64,000 bases of DNA from Bordetella sp. FB-8 (GCF_000382185.1 NZ_KB907784.1:2319633-2383632); one strand, 5' to 3'. Shown: positions 28,343 to 37,779, counted from the stretch's first letter. Notes: generated from the letters alone by a model not told the origin. Program-made: numbers and translations.

Positions 28343-29362
28343 ATGAGTGCGGTACTTGATACTATGCCGGGCGGAACGCGGGTGAATCTTCCCGTGGATG
28401 TTATCGCCGGAAAACCTCCCTCTATGAAAAAGCCCAAGCACGGGTTCGCGGACGTGCTCTTTCGCAACGCGACGCGTTTCTTCGCGTTTGCTGTTTTCTG
28501 TCTGCTGCTGGCGATCCTGATCTCGCTGGCATTTGGCAGCACGACCACGATCAAGCAATACGGTCTGTCCTTCCTCTGGAACAGCGACTGGGATCCGGTG
28601 AACAGCCAGTTCGGCGCCCTGGTGCCCATCTTCGGTACGCTGGCCACGTCCATCGTCGCGCTCGTCATTGCCGTGCCCGTCTCGTTCGGCATCGCCATGT
28701 TCCTTACCGAGCTGTCGCCGATCTGGCTGCGCCGCCCGCTGGGCATCGCGATCGAGATGCTGGCTGCCATTCCCTCGATCATCTACGGTATGTGGGGGCT
28801 GTTCATCTTCGCCCCGCTGTTTCAGCGCTACGTCGAACCTTATCTCATCCACGCCCTGAGCCCCATCCCTGGCATCGGCTTCATGTTTAAGGGGCCGGCC
28901 TTCGGCATCGGGGTGTTCACCGCCGGCGGCATTCTCGCGGTGATGATCATCCCCTTCATCACCGCCGTTATGCGCGACGTATTCGAACTCGTGCCTTCGC
29001 TGCTCAAGGAGTCCGCCTACGGTCTGGGCGGCACGACATGGGAAGTCATGTATAAAGTGGTGCTGCCCTACACCCGCATCGGCGTGATCGGCGGCATCAT
29101 GCTGGGCCTGGGCCGCGCGCTCGGTGAAACCATGGCGGTCACTTTCGTCATTGGCAACGCCTTTCGGCTCGGTTCCCTGTTCCAGCCCGGCAACTCGATC
29201 GCCTCGGCGCTGGCCAACCAGTTCGCCGAGGCCAGCAGCGCTACCCATCAGTCGGCGCTGATCGAGCTCGGCCTGATCCTGTTCCTTATCACCACCATTG
29301 TCCTGGCCCTGTCCAAGCTGCTGCTGCTGCGCCTGGCCAAGGGTGAAGGCACACGGAGCTGA
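28343..29362 (+). CDS. pstC: Phosphate ABC transporter permease PstC
   Basis: The 339-residue inner-membrane protein has about six membrane segments after a ~45-residue cytoplasmic N-terminus. It carries PstC signatures [16 protein letters not shown] and the EAA loop [21 protein letters not shown] that contacts PstB. It forms the transmembrane channel with PstA. pstA follows after 3 bp. Confidence 0.96.
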   Translation: MSAVLDTMPGGTRVNLPVDVIAGKPPSMKKPKHGFADVLFRNATRFFAFAVFCLLLAILISLAFGSTTTIKQYGLSFLWNSDWDPVNSQFGALVPIFGTLATSIVALVIAVPVSFGIAMFLTELSPIWLRRPLGIAIEMLAAIPSIIYGMWGLFIFAPLFQRYVEPYLIHALSPIPGIGFMFKGPAFGIGVFTAGGILAVMIIPFITAVMRDVFELVPSLLKESAYGLGGTTWEVMYKVVLPYTRIGVIGGIMLGLGRALGETMAVTFVIGNAFRLGSLFQPGNSIASALANQFAEASSATHQSALIELGLILFLITTIVLALSKLLLLRLAKGEGTRS

Positions 29363-29365
29363 GCC

Positions 29366-30223
29366 ATGTCCACCCTCGACATGAATAATCCCATCTACCG
29401 GCGCCGCTGCGTGATCAACAAGGTGACGCTGGCCTTGTCGTTCCTGGCTGTGGTGTTCGGCTTGTTCTGGCTGTTCTGGATCATCGCCACGCTGCTGTAC
29501 AAAGGCGGCGCCCAGTTCACCTTCACGCTATTCACGCAGATCACGCCTGCACCGGGCTCGCCGGGCGGTCTGATCAACGCCATTGTCGGCAGCGCGATGA
29601 TGGCGGGCGTGGGCACGCTCATCGGAACGCCCGTGGGCATCCTGGCGGGTACTTATCTGGCCGAGTACGGCCGGCGTGGCTGGCTGGCACCGGCCACGCG
29701 CTTCATCAATGACGTGCTGCTGTCGGCGCCGTCCATTGTCGTCGGCTTGTTCGTCTATACCGTCTATGTGGCGCAGGCCAAGCATTTCTCCGGCTGGGCC
29801 GGGGCGGTGGTGCTGTCGGTGTTGGTGATCCCGGTGGTGGTGCGCACTACCGACGACATGCTCAAGCTCGTGCCCAACAGTCTGCGCGAAGCCTGTGCGG
29901 CCCTGGGTTGCCCAGAGTGGAAGATGATCACCCTGGTGTGCTATCGCGCGGCGCGCTCGGGCATCGTGACCGGCGTGCTGCTGGCCATTGCCCGCATCGT
30001 CGGCGAAACCGCGCCGTTGGTGTTCACCGCGCTCAACAGCCAGTTCATGACCTGGAATATGAATGCGCCCATGGCCAACCTGCCCATGACCATCTATCAA
30101 TATGCCATGAGTCCCTACGACGATTGGCAGCGCCTGGCCTGGGCCGGCGCCCTGCTGATCACGCTGCTGGTGCTGTTGACCAACATCGTGGCCCGCGCCT
30201 TGTTTAGCAAGCCGAACGTCTGA
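29366..30223 (+). CDS. pstA: Phosphate ABC transporter permease PstA
   Basis: The 285-residue protein has six membrane segments and the PstA motifs [22 protein letters not shown] and [12 protein letters not shown]. Its EAA loop is [20 protein letters not shown]. The start codon is 3 bp after pstC, indicating coupled translation. It pairs with PstC for high-affinity phosphate import. Confidence 0.96.
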   Translation: MSTLDMNNPIYRRRCVINKVTLALSFLAVVFGLFWLFWIIATLLYKGGAQFTFTLFTQITPAPGSPGGLINAIVGSAMMAGVGTLIGTPVGILAGTYLAEYGRRGWLAPATRFINDVLLSAPSIVVGLFVYTVYVAQAKHFSGWAGAVVLSVLVIPVVVRTTDDMLKLVPNSLREACAALGCPEWKMITLVCYRAARSGIVTGVLLAIARIVGETAPLVFTALNSQFMTWNMNAPMANLPMTIYQYAMSPYDDWQRLAWAGALLITLLVLLTNIVARALFSKPNV

Positions 30224-30268
30224 GGCATCCGGTCCCTGCCGCCTGCTGCCACTTTTTCCGGAACCCAA

Positions 30269-31048
30269 ATGGAACATCCCAGTTCAAGCCAAGCTCCCGC
30301 CAAGCTGGAAGTCAAGAATCTCAATTTCCACTACGGCAATTTCCATGCGATCCGCAATGTGAACATGTCGATCCGCGAAAACAAGGTCACGGCCTTCATC
30401 GGCCCGTCGGGCTGCGGCAAGTCGACGCTGCTGCGCACCTTCAATCGCATGTTCGAACTCTACCCCGGCCAGCGCGCCCAGGGCGAAATCCTGCTGGATG
30501 GCGAAAACCTGCTCACCACCAGCACCGACATCGCGCTGATCCGCGCCAAGGTCGGCATGGTGTTTCAGAAGCCCACGCCGTTTCCCATGAGCATCTACGA
30601 CAACATCGCCTTCGGCGTGCGCCTGTTCGAGAAACTCAGCAAGGGCGAGATGGAAGAGCGTGTCGAATGGGCGCTCACCAAGGCCGCGCTGTGGAACGAG
30701 GTCAAGGACAAATTGCACCAGAGCGGCGGCAGCCTGTCGGGCGGACAGCAGCAGCGCCTGTGCATCGCCCGCGGTGTGGCGATCAAGCCCGAGGTGCTGC
30801 TGCTGGACGAACCCTGCTCGGCGCTGGACCCGATTTCCACCGCCAAGATCGAGGAGCTCATCGCCGAGCTCAAGGGTGATTACACCGTGGTCATCGTGAC
30901 CCACAACATGCAGCAGGCCGCGCGTTGCTCGGACTACACAGCCTATATGTACATGGGTGAGTTGATGGAGTTCGGCGCCACCGACCAGATCTTCGTCAAG
31001 CCCAAGCGCAAGGAAACCGAAGACTACATCACGGGTCGTTTCGGTTGA
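30269..31048 (+). CDS. pstB: Phosphate ABC transporter ATP-binding protein PstB
   Basis: The 259-residue ATPase has Walker [10 protein letters not shown], the PstB-type [18 protein letters not shown]-loop region, signature [14 protein letters not shown], Walker [13 protein letters not shown] and the switch His in [11 protein letters not shown]. It powers PstCA. In most relatives phoU, and often phoBR, comes next. Here the transcript instead meets a large inverted repeat and the convergent proQ gene, so phoU must be elsewhere or missing. Confidence 0.97.
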   Translation: MEHPSSSQAPAKLEVKNLNFHYGNFHAIRNVNMSIRENKVTAFIGPSGCGKSTLLRTFNRMFELYPGQRAQGEILLDGENLLTTSTDIALIRAKVGMVFQKPTPFPMSIYDNIAFGVRLFEKLSKGEMEERVEWALTKAALWNEVKDKLHQSGGSLSGGQQQRLCIARGVAIKPEVLLLDEPCSALDPISTAKIEELIAELKGDYTVVIVTHNMQQAARCSDYTAYMYMGELMEFGATDQIFVKPKRKETEDYITGRFG

Positions 31049-31073
31049 TGGGTCTTCTTTGAGTTCTTGAATC

Positions 31074-31297
31074 GTCGGTCGGATCGCGCCGGAGCAAGTG
31101 GGTGGCGGCCTGGTCGGCTCACTCGGCCTCTGGACGAGGCCTGGGCCGTCGCCTGAGTAAAAATGGCGGGCCGGATGCGAACTCGCTCCGCTGCGCTACG
31201 CTCAGACAGCGCATCCGGAAAGCCCCCGCCATTTTTACTCAGGCTCGGCGGCCTCCGACAGGCCGCCACCCACTTGCTCCGGCGCGATCCGACCGAC
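31074..31297. repeat. Nested inverted repeat (about 224 bp) between pstB and proQ
   Basis: Three concentric inverted repeats fill this gap between convergent genes. A perfect 38-bp outer pair spans 31074-31111 and 31260-31297. A perfect 20-bp middle pair spans 31151-31170 and 31225-31244 and includes an A5/T5 run. A 9-bp inner pair spans 31171-31179 and 31210-31218. There is no open frame with recognisable protein. The A/T runs at the middle arms would let it terminate transcription from both sides. The size and symmetry exceed an ordinary terminator and suggest a mobile or dispersed repetitive element. Confidence 0.85.
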
Positions 31298-31378
31298 TTG
31301 CAGCGTCTCGCGCTGTGTCGACAGCTATATCCACCGCCAGCGTTGTGGCGTGCGTCGATTCTTAATACGACGAACGGA

Positions 31379-32131
31379 TCAAGAGCTCAAATCCGCAGCG
31401 TCGATTTCAGCCGCAGGAGCCTGCGCTTGGGCTGCAGACGCCTGGGATTCAACCGCGGGAGCCTGCGATTGGGTAGCAGGCATAGCCTGCGCCGAATCCG
31501 CCGCGCTATCTTGGGCTGCTGGCGCCGCTGTCGATGGCTTGGCTGCGGCCTGCGCCTTCTTGCGCTGCTGGCGCGCCAGGAAGCTGGCGTGGCCGGCTTC
31601 GGCGGCCGTCACTGTGCCGCTGGGTTCTCCGTTCAGGTCGACCCGCACGGCTTCCTTGCTCAGCGCGGCCCAGTAGCGGCCCACGCTGCACCAGGTGGCG
31701 ATTGCGGCCTTGATCTCTTCTTCGCTCAAGCGCAGCTTGGCCGCATGGACGTAGAGGTCTTGCACGATGCCCAGCTTGAGCGCCACGCGCGGGGCCGGCT
31801 TCTTGGGGAAAGCCTTGGGAAACGCGTGCTGCAGGCGGCCTATGGCCACCAGCAAGGGGTCGCGCGGGGGTTCCGGCTGCTGCGCCCTGGCTTGTGGTGC
31901 GGAGCGCTTCTGGCCTTGCGGCTTGTCGCGCCCGGCGTCCGGGTTGCGCCGCGGCTTGCCTTCGGGCCGCCCGTCCTTGCGAGCCTGGGGCGGTTTGGCG
32001 CCCTGCGGCTTGTCCGCATCGTTCTTGCCGGCCTTGACCGGTTTTTCCTGCGCATTTCTGCCGTGGCCTTCGCGCGCGGCGCGCTCGGCCGCTAGCTGTT
32101 CGCGCAGGGCGGCGAGTTGTTCGAATCCCAT
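31379..32131 (-). CDS. proQ: ProQ/FinO family RNA chaperone
   Basis: The 250-residue protein has a central ProQ/FinO domain (about residues 88-165). It begins DPLLVAIGRLQHAFPKAFP and contains the hallmarks APRVALKLGIVQDLYVHA and ALSKEAVRVDLNGEPSGTV. The N-terminal 85 residues are a basic Lys/Arg/Pro/Gln-rich linker, and the last 60 are Ala/Gln-rich low complexity. FinO-domain proteins bind structured small RNAs and mRNA 3' ends. It converges on pstB across the nested inverted repeat. Domain placement at the centre is less usual than the N-terminal position in E. coli ProQ. Confidence 0.88.
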   Translation of the reverse strand: MGFEQLAALREQLAAERAAREGHGRNAQEKPVKAGKNDADKPQGAKPPQARKDGRPEGKPRRNPDAGRDKPQGQKRSAPQARAQQPEPPRDPLLVAIGRLQHAFPKAFPKKPAPRVALKLGIVQDLYVHAAKLRLSEEEIKAAIATWCSVGRYWAALSKEAVRVDLNGEPSGTVTAAEAGHASFLARQQRKKAQAAAKPSTAAPAAQDSAADSAQAMPATQSQAPAVESQASAAQAQAPAAEIDAADLSS

Positions 32132-32217
32132 GAGTCTTTCGCTTCGGTGGAAGAGAGCCGTCTGAGCGGCGACCGTGCCGTTCTTGTAGAAGTGCGCCTA
32201 TTGTATGCGCGTCGGCG

Positions 32218-33018
32218 CTACTCGGCTCGATAGCCCAGTCGGGCGGAGACGGCGGCGCCGGCGCGCTTGAGCATCTCGATATAGTGTGTCTTGGTGTCCG
32301 CGCCGCAGCGTATGGATGGAAACGAGATCGACAGTCCCGCGGCCACAAAGCCAAGACGGTCGAAAATGGGCACGGCCAGACAGCGCAGGCCTTCCTCCTG
32401 TTCCTCGTCGTCTTCTCCGTAGCCCTGTCTGCGCACGCTGGGCAGGATGCTCAGTACCGCCTCCAAGCTGGTCAGCGTTCTCGCGGTCAGCTTCTTGAAT
32501 TCGACGTGAGAGAGAATTTCGCGCGCTTGCTCGGGGCTGCGCCAGGCCAGCAGCACCTTGCCGATCGCGGTGCTGTAGAGCGGGTTGCGCCGGCCTATGC
32601 GCGACTGCATGCGCAGGCCATAGTCGGCGTCGATCTTGTGGATGTAGATGATGCTGTCGTCGTCCAGGGCGCCCAAGTGCACGGTTTCGCGGGTCTGCTG
32701 CGCGATCTGCCGCATCTCCTTGTCCGCCTCGCGCACCAGGTCTACGTTTTCCAGCGCCTGGGCGCCGAGCTGGAACAGTCTGATGGTCAGGCGGTAGCGT
32801 TCGGTGTCGCTTTCCTGCTCCACGTAGCCCAGTCCCCGCAAAGTCTGCAGCAGCCGGTGCACCGTTGTCTTGGACATGTCCAGTCGTTGCGCCAGGTCGC
32901 TGATGCCGACCGGGCCGCATTGGCCTATTGCATCCAGAATGGCGAAAGTCTTGCCGACCGATGCGACAGAATCGGTGCCCGCAAGGGGCTGGTCGGTATT
33001 TTTTGAAGGCGTGCGCAT
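32218..33018 (-). CDS. IclR family regulator (KdgR-like) of the hexuronate locus
   Basis: The protein (266 residues from the ATG at 33018; 33027 is an alternative) has an N-terminal winged HTH, SVGKTFAILDAIGQCGPVGISDLAQRLDMSKTTVHRLLQTL. The C-terminal IclR effector domain follows (ETVHLGALDDDSIIYIHKI, RNPLYSTAIGKVLLAW, CLAVPIFD). KdgR-type IclR proteins repress pectin/hexuronate genes and respond to 2-keto-3-deoxygluconate. It directly follows kduI-kduD on the same strand. The likely operators are the GGAACGAT palindromes in the kduI/kdgT spacer. Effector and targets are inferred from context. Confidence 0.88.
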   Translation of the reverse strand: MRTPSKNTDQPLAGTDSVASVGKTFAILDAIGQCGPVGISDLAQRLDMSKTTVHRLLQTLRGLGYVEQESDTERYRLTIRLFQLGAQALENVDLVREADKEMRQIAQQTRETVHLGALDDDSIIYIHKIDADYGLRMQSRIGRRNPLYSTAIGKVLLAWRSPEQAREILSHVEFKKLTARTLTSLEAVLSILPSVRRQGYGEDDEEQEEGLRCLAVPIFDRLGFVAAGLSISFPSIRCGADTKTHYIEMLKRAGAAVSARLGYRAE

Positions 33019-33040
33019 GGGACGCATTGTAGGGGCAGGC

Positions 33041-33802
33041 TCAGCGTGCCAGCCAGCCGCCGTCCACGGCCAGCGTATGGCCGTACATATAGTCGGACGC
33101 GGCCGAGGCGAGGAATACCGCCGGTCCGGCCAGATCGTCCGGCTGGCCCCACCGGCCCGCGGGTATGCGATCGAGAATGTCGCGGTTGCGGTGCGCGTCG
33201 CCGCGCAGCGCGGCGGTATTGTTCGTCGCGATGTACCCCGGTGCAATGGCGTTGACGTTGATGCCGCGCGCGGCCCATTCATTGGCCAGCAGGCGCGTCA
33301 GGCCGAGCACGCCGCTTTTTGCGGCGGTGTAGGACGGCACGCGGATGCCTCCCTGGAACGACAGCATCGAGGCGATGTTGATGATCTTGCCCGGGCCGTC
33401 CTGCGCGATGAACTGCCGCGCCACGGCCTGTGAGAGAAAAAAAACGCTCTTGAGGTTCACGTCCAGCACCGCGTCCCAGTCCTCCTCGGTGAAGTCCAGG
33501 GCGTCGTTGCGGCGGATGATGCCTGCGTTGTTGACCAGCACGTCGATGCGTCCGTAGGCCTGCACGGTGTCGCGCACGATGCCGGAAATGGGGGCGATGC
33601 TCGAGAGGTCGGCGCGCAGGTCGAGGTAGCGCCGGCCGGCGGCCTGCACGGCCGCGGCGGTCTGGTCCGGCGCGCTGCGGTTGACGCCGGCGATGTCGCA
33701 GCCGGCCCGCGCCAGCGCCTGGGCGATGGCCGCCCCCAGGCCGGTGTTGCAACCGGTGACTACCGCGACCTTGCCGCTCAGATCGAATAGGCTTGCGTTC
33801 AT
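33041..33802 (-). CDS. kduD: 2-dehydro-3-deoxy-D-gluconate 5-dehydrogenase KduD
   Basis: The 253-residue classical SDR begins FDLSGKVAVVTGCNTGLGAAIA (nucleotide-binding glycine motif), has LVNNAGIIRR, the catalytic YTAAK, and ends DGGWLAR as KduD proteins do. It reduces 3-deoxy-D-glycero-2,5-hexodiulosonate to KDG in galacturonate/pectin breakdown. Its partner KduI is encoded 20 bp upstream, which makes KduD far more likely than a generic SDR. The start at 33802 fits family length. Confidence 0.9.
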   Translation of the reverse strand: MNASLFDLSGKVAVVTGCNTGLGAAIAQALARAGCDIAGVNRSAPDQTAAAVQAAGRRYLDLRADLSSIAPISGIVRDTVQAYGRIDVLVNNAGIIRRNDALDFTEEDWDAVLDVNLKSVFFLSQAVARQFIAQDGPGKIINIASMLSFQGGIRVPSYTAAKSGVLGLTRLLANEWAARGINVNAIAPGYIATNNTAALRGDAHRNRDILDRIPAGRWGQPDDLAGPAVFLASAASDYMYGHTLAVDGGWLAR

Positions 33803-33822
33803 GGCGTGTCCTTGGCGCCGCG

Positions 33823-34659
33823 TCAGCGCAGATCCGTGACTGCGATGGGGTCCATGTCGTCGTAGGTTTGGTTTTCGCCGACCATGCCCCAGATGAAGGT
33901 GTAGGCGTGAGTGCCGACGCCCGAGTGGATCGACCAACTGGGCGTGATCACCGCCTGTTCGTTGTGGACCAGGATGTGGCGCGTCTGGGTCGGCTCGCCC
34001 AGCATGTGGAAGACGGCGGCATCGGCAGGCAGGTTGAAGTAGAAATACACCTCCATGCGGCGCTCGTGCGTATGGCAGGGCATGGTGTTCCACAGGTTGC
34101 CGGGTTCGAGCCGAGTCATGCCCATGGAAAGCTGGCAGGTAGGCAGGACATCGGGGACGATGAACTTGTGGATCGTGCGGCGGTTGCTGTGGGCCGCGCC
34201 GCCCAGGGTATCGGAGACGGCCTGCTCCAGCGTGACGACGCGGGTCGGATAGGCGGTGTGCGCCGGCGCGCAGTTCAGGTAGAACTTGGCGGCCCGCGCC
34301 GGGTCTGCGCTGCCAAAAGTTACCGAGCGGGCGCCCTGGCCGATATAGAGGGCTTGCTCGGTGCCGACGGCGTGGCGGGTGCCGTCCACCTCGACCCAGC
34401 CCGGGCCGCCGATATTGATCGCACCCAGTTCGCGGCGTTCGAGCAAATACCCGACGCCGATTTCCTTGCCCAGCGCCTGCGGAATTTCCACGGGGCGCGT
34501 GTCCGGCCAGGCGCCGCCGACCAGGATGCGGTCGATGTGGCTGTAGGTAAAGCGCAAGTCGTCGCGTTCAAAGACCTGCTCGACCAGGAACTGTCTGCGC
34601 ATGCCCGCGGTGTCCAGCGTTTTGGCGTGATCGGGATGAATATTCTGTCGCACGTCCAT
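33823..34659 (-). CDS. kduI: 5-dehydro-4-deoxy-D-glucuronate isomerase KduI
   Basis: The 278-residue cupin-fold protein contains the metal site [14 protein letters not shown] (two His and a Glu) and a further His near the C-terminus in [21 protein letters not shown]. An early [10 protein letters not shown] motif is also conserved. KduI isomerises 4-deoxy-5-ketouronate, released from unsaturated uronides, to the substrate of KduD. AAGGAGA lies 4 bp before the ATG. It is the first gene of kduI-kduD-iclR and is divergent from kdgT. Confidence 0.95.
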   Translation of the reverse strand: MDVRQNIHPDHAKTLDTAGMRRQFLVEQVFERDDLRFTYSHIDRILVGGAWPDTRPVEIPQALGKEIGVGYLLERRELGAINIGGPGWVEVDGTRHAVGTEQALYIGQGARSVTFGSADPARAAKFYLNCAPAHTAYPTRVVTLEQAVSDTLGGAAHSNRRTIHKFIVPDVLPTCQLSMGMTRLEPGNLWNTMPCHTHERRMEVYFYFNLPADAAVFHMLGEPTQTRHILVHNEQAVITPSWSIHSGVGTHAYTFIWGMVGENQTYDDMDPIAVTDLR

Positions 34660-34953
34660 GCGTCTCTCCTTGCGGGGGGCGATGCGCGCAGGCGTTGGGC
34701 CGCGCTTCGCGGCGATTAGATCATGTATCGCTATTTTTCGGAACGATAGTCCGAATTTATATTTGCTTAAGTCTCAGATTCGCCATGGGTGGAATAATCT
34801 TGCAATGCAGCACCAGAAAAGTGAGTTGTCGACTTGCGTATTTTATTGGAACGATGTTCCGTAATTGTGATAAATTTCCCGACGCAAGCACGCGGCCAAG
34901 ACGTGCGCCACCTACACACCGGGACCTTTGCAGTCCCTTGAGGAGACAGATTC
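34660..34953. promoter_or_regulatory. kduI/kdgT divergent control region with two GGAACGAT palindromes
   Basis: Within this 294-bp AT-richer spacer, TTCGGAACGATAGTCCGAA (34737-34755) has 6-bp inverted arms. GGAACGATGTTCC (34848-34860) has perfect 5-bp arms around GAT. Both share GGAACGAT and lie about 110 bp apart, one towards each divergent gene. Their GGAAC...GTTCC form suits an IclR-family dimer, so the IclR gene of this locus is the likely binder (inference). Confidence 0.65.
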
Positions 34954-35955
34954 ATGAACATCAAAAAGGCCGTGGACCGCATACCCGGAGGGTTGATGCT
35001 GGTCCCGTTGCTGCTGGGCGCCGTGGTGCATACGTTCGCGCCCAAGGCGGGCGTGTATTTTGGCTCTTTCACCAACGGGCTGATCACAGGCACCGTTCCC
35101 ATCCTGTCGGTCTGGTTCTTTTGCATGGGCGCCACCATCGACCTGCGTGCCACGGGCACGGTGCTGCGCAAGTCGGGCACCATCGTGGTCACCAAGGCGC
35201 TGGTCGCCTGGCTGGTCACGCTGGTCTGCACCTATTTCATTCCGGACGAAGGCATCAAGACGGGCCTGTTCGCCGGCCTGTCCATCCTGGCCATTACCGC
35301 GGCCATGGACATGACCAACGGCGGCCTCTACGCCGCCGTGATGCAGCAATACGGCACCAAGGAAGAAGCCGGCGCCTTCGTGCTCACCTCGATCGAGTCC
35401 GGGCCGCTCATCAGCATGCTCATTCTGGGCGCCACGGGCGTGGCCAGCTTCGACGGCCGCCTGTTCATCGGCGCGGTGCTGCCTTTCTTCATCGGGTTCG
35501 TGCTCGGCAACCTGGACAAGCAGCTGCGCGAGCTGTTCGGCAGCTGCGTGGTCGCGCTGATCCCGTTCTTCGGCTTCGCGCTCGGTTGCGGCATCGATCT
35601 GGCCGTGGTGTTCAAGAGCGGCCTGCCCGGCGTGTTCCTGGGTTTGGCGGTGATCGTCGTCACCGGCATCCCGCTCATCCTGGCCGACAAGTGGATCGGC
35701 GGCGGCAACGGCGCGGCAGGCCTTGCGGCATCGTCCACGGCCGGCGCGGCGGTCGCCAACCCGGCGATCATCGGCGAGATGATTCCCAAGTTCAAACCCC
35801 TGGTGCCCGCCGCCACGGCACTGGTCGCCACGTCCTGCCTGGTCACCGCGATCCTGGTGCCCATCCTCACCGCCATGTGGGCGCGCAGATTCGGCGGCTT
35901 CCGCGCGCCGCAGGAAGACCTGGCCACGAGCACCCCGGTCATCGTGCATCACTGA
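34954..35955 (+). CDS. kdgT: 2-keto-3-deoxygluconate permease
   Basis: The 333-residue membrane protein has about ten hydrophobic segments. KdgT family features include [22 protein letters not shown] at the N-terminus, [20 protein letters not shown], and [17 protein letters not shown] late in the protein. KdgT imports KDG by proton symport. Divergent from kduI, it adds direct KDG uptake to intracellular KDG formation by KduI-KduD. An SDR and an FAH hydrolase follow at 46 bp and 63 bp and are likely in the same operon. Confidence 0.93.
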   Translation: MNIKKAVDRIPGGLMLVPLLLGAVVHTFAPKAGVYFGSFTNGLITGTVPILSVWFFCMGATIDLRATGTVLRKSGTIVVTKALVAWLVTLVCTYFIPDEGIKTGLFAGLSILAITAAMDMTNGGLYAAVMQQYGTKEEAGAFVLTSIESGPLISMLILGATGVASFDGRLFIGAVLPFFIGFVLGNLDKQLRELFGSCVVALIPFFGFALGCGIDLAVVFKSGLPGVFLGLAVIVVTGIPLILADKWIGGGNGAAGLAASSTAGAAVANPAIIGEMIPKFKPLVPAATALVATSCLVTAILVPILTAMWARRFGGFRAPQEDLATSTPVIVHH

Positions 35956-36001
35956 GGCGCGTCCCCGTCTTCGTTTCAACGCAACACAGGAAAAAAGCAT
36001 C

Positions 36002-36745
36002 ATGTCGCAACGATTGGCCGGCAAGACGGCCGTGATCACCGCAGCCGGGCAAGGCATAGGCCGAGCCTGCGCCGAGCGTTTCGCCAGCGAGGGTGCCCGC
36101 GTCATCGCCACGGATGTGCGCATCGACGCGCTCGCCGGCTTGCCGGTCCAGGCGCGCACGCTGGACGTGCGCGACGATGCCGCCATCAAGGCGCTGGCCG
36201 CGGAACTGGGCCCGGTCGACGTGCTGTTCAACTGCGCCGGTTTCGTGCATGCCGGCTCCATCCTGCAAGCCAGCGACGAAGACTGGGACTTCGCCTTCGA
36301 CCTGAACGTCAAGGCCATGTACCGCACCATCCGCGCCTTCCTGCCGGGCATGCTGGTCAGGGGCGGCGGCTCCATCATCAATATGTCTTCGGCGGCATCG
36401 AGCATCAAGGGCGTGCCCAATCGGTTCGTGTACAGTGCCTCCAAGGCCGCCGTAATAGGTCTGACCAAGTCGGTCGCGGCCGATTTCGTCGCGCAGAAGG
36501 TGCGTTGCAACGCCATCTGCCCGGGCACGGTCAACTCGCCTTCGCTGGAGCAGCGCATCGTCGAGCAGGCCGCGGCGCACGGCACCAGCGTCGCGGCCGC
36601 GCGCGCCGCGTTCATCGCCCGTCAGCCCATGGGCCGGCTGGGCGAGCCGCAGGAGATCGCCGCGCTGGCCTTGTACCTGGCCAGCGACGAGTCCTCGTTC
36701 ACCACCGGCCAGGCGCACGTCATCGACGGCGGCTGGGCCAATTGA
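36002..36745 (+). CDS. SDR dehydrogenase, similar to 2-keto-3-deoxy-L-fuconate-type dehydrogenases
   Basis: The 247-residue SDR has TAAGQGIGRACAERFASEGA (NAD-binding), LFNCAGFVHAGSIL, active-site YSASK and the C-terminal VIDGGWAN. This variant N-terminus (AAGQGIG in place of GASSGIG) and overall pattern are typical of SDRs that oxidise 2-keto-3-deoxy sugar acids such as KD-fuconate. It sits between kdgT and an FAH hydrolase. Context suggests oxidation of KDG at C4, which would give a 2,4-diketo acid for the next enzyme. That reaction is inference. Confidence 0.8.
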   Translation: MSQRLAGKTAVITAAGQGIGRACAERFASEGARVIATDVRIDALAGLPVQARTLDVRDDAAIKALAAELGPVDVLFNCAGFVHAGSILQASDEDWDFAFDLNVKAMYRTIRAFLPGMLVRGGGSIINMSSAASSIKGVPNRFVYSASKAAVIGLTKSVAADFVAQKVRCNAICPGTVNSPSLEQRIVEQAAAHGTSVAAARAAFIARQPMGRLGEPQEIAALALYLASDESSFTTGQAHVIDGGWAN

Positions 36746-36808
36746 TCCCGAGCCGGGCGAACCGCGCGTTCGCCTGCACCTCATAGTCTGCAAGAAGGAA
36801 GAGTAAAG

Positions 36809-37657
36809 ATGAAACTGATGCGCTACGGGCCCAAAGGCCAAGAAAAGCCCGGCCTGATCGATGCCCAGGGCCGTATCCGGGACCTGTCCGGCGTGGTGGC
36901 CGACATCGACGGCGCCGTGCTGGACGGCGCAAGTCTGGCGCGCCTGCGCGCGCTTGACGCGGCCTCGCTGCCTTGGGTTCAGGGCGATCCCCGCATCGGC
37001 CCCTGCGTGGGCAGTATCGGTAAATTCATCTGCATCGGCCTGAACTACGCCGATCACGCTGCCGAGTCGAACCTGCCCGTGCCTGCCGAGCCGGTGGTGT
37101 TCAACAAGTGGAACAGCGCCATCAGCGGCCCCAACGACGACATCGAGATTCCGCGCGGCTCGCAAAAAACCGACTGGGAAGTCGAACTGGGCGTGGTGAT
37201 CGGCAAGCCTGCCAAATACATCACCGAAGCCCAGGCGCTGGACCACGTCGCCGGCTATTGCGTCATCAACGACGTGTCCGAGCGCGAATGGCAGATCGAG
37301 CGCGGCGGCACCTGGGACAAGGGCAAGGGCTTCGACACCTTCGGCCCCATCGGCCCCTGGCTGGTCACCGCCGACGAAGTGCCCGATCCGCAGAACCTGG
37401 GCCTGTGGCTCGAAGTCGACGGCCACCGTTATCAGAACGGTAGCACCCGCACCATGGTGTTCACCGTCGCCAAGCTGGTGTCCTACCTGTCGCAGTGCAT
37501 GAGCCTGCAGCCGGGCGACATTATTTCCACCGGCACGCCGCCGGGCGTGGGCATGGGCGTCAAGCCCAATCCGGTTTACCTGAAACCGGGCCAGACGGTG
37601 CGGCTGGGCATCGACGGATTGGGCGAGCAATTGCAGAAGACGGTCGCGGCCCAATAG
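36809..37657 (+). CDS. FAH-family hydrolase (2,4-diketo-3-deoxy sugar acid hydrolase-like)
   Basis: The 282-residue protein has the fumarylacetoacetate hydrolase fold: [20 protein letters not shown], the metal-binding [32 protein letters not shown] and the terminal [15 protein letters not shown] loop. Close family members include 2,4-diketo-3-deoxy-L-fuconate hydrolase and ureidoglycolate-lyase-like enzymes. Next to the KD-fuconate-type SDR and kdgT it probably cleaves a 2,4-diketo-3-deoxy sugar acid into pyruvate and a three-carbon acid. The exact substrate is not established by sequence. Confidence 0.82.
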   Translation: MKLMRYGPKGQEKPGLIDAQGRIRDLSGVVADIDGAVLDGASLARLRALDAASLPWVQGDPRIGPCVGSIGKFICIGLNYADHAAESNLPVPAEPVVFNKWNSAISGPNDDIEIPRGSQKTDWEVELGVVIGKPAKYITEAQALDHVAGYCVINDVSEREWQIERGGTWDKGKGFDTFGPIGPWLVTADEVPDPQNLGLWLEVDGHRYQNGSTRTMVFTVAKLVSYLSQCMSLQPGDIISTGTPPGVGMGVKPNPVYLKPGQTVRLGIDGLGEQLQKTVAAQ

Positions 37658-37675
37658 GCGCAGGCTCCAGGCGTG

Positions 37676-37681
37676 TACAAT
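37676..37681 (+). promoter_or_regulatory. Candidate -10 element of tRNA-Pro
   Basis: TACAAT lies 21 bp before the mature tRNA-Pro 5' end, a plausible -10. The -35 is not convincing. Confidence 0.35.
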
Positions 37682-37702
37682 CCGGCGGCTTTATGAGTAC
37701 AT

Positions 37703-37779
37703 CGGGGCGTAGCGCAGCCTGGTAGCGCATCTGCTTTGGGAGCAGAGGGTCGCGAGTTCGAATCCCGCCGCCCCGACCA
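37703..37779 (+). tRNA. tRNA-Pro (anticodon TGG)
   Basis: The 77-nt cloverleaf is complete. The acceptor CGGGGCG pairs with CGCCCCG, the D arm has AGCGCAGCCTGGTAGCGC, the anticodon stem TCTGC/GCAGA encloses the loop TTTGGGA with anticodon TGG, and the T arm contains GTTCGAATC. CCA is encoded at 37777-37779. A terminator hairpin follows 10 nt later. Its 3' end marks the left edge of the accessory region, consistent with tRNA genes serving as integration sites. Confidence 0.98.
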
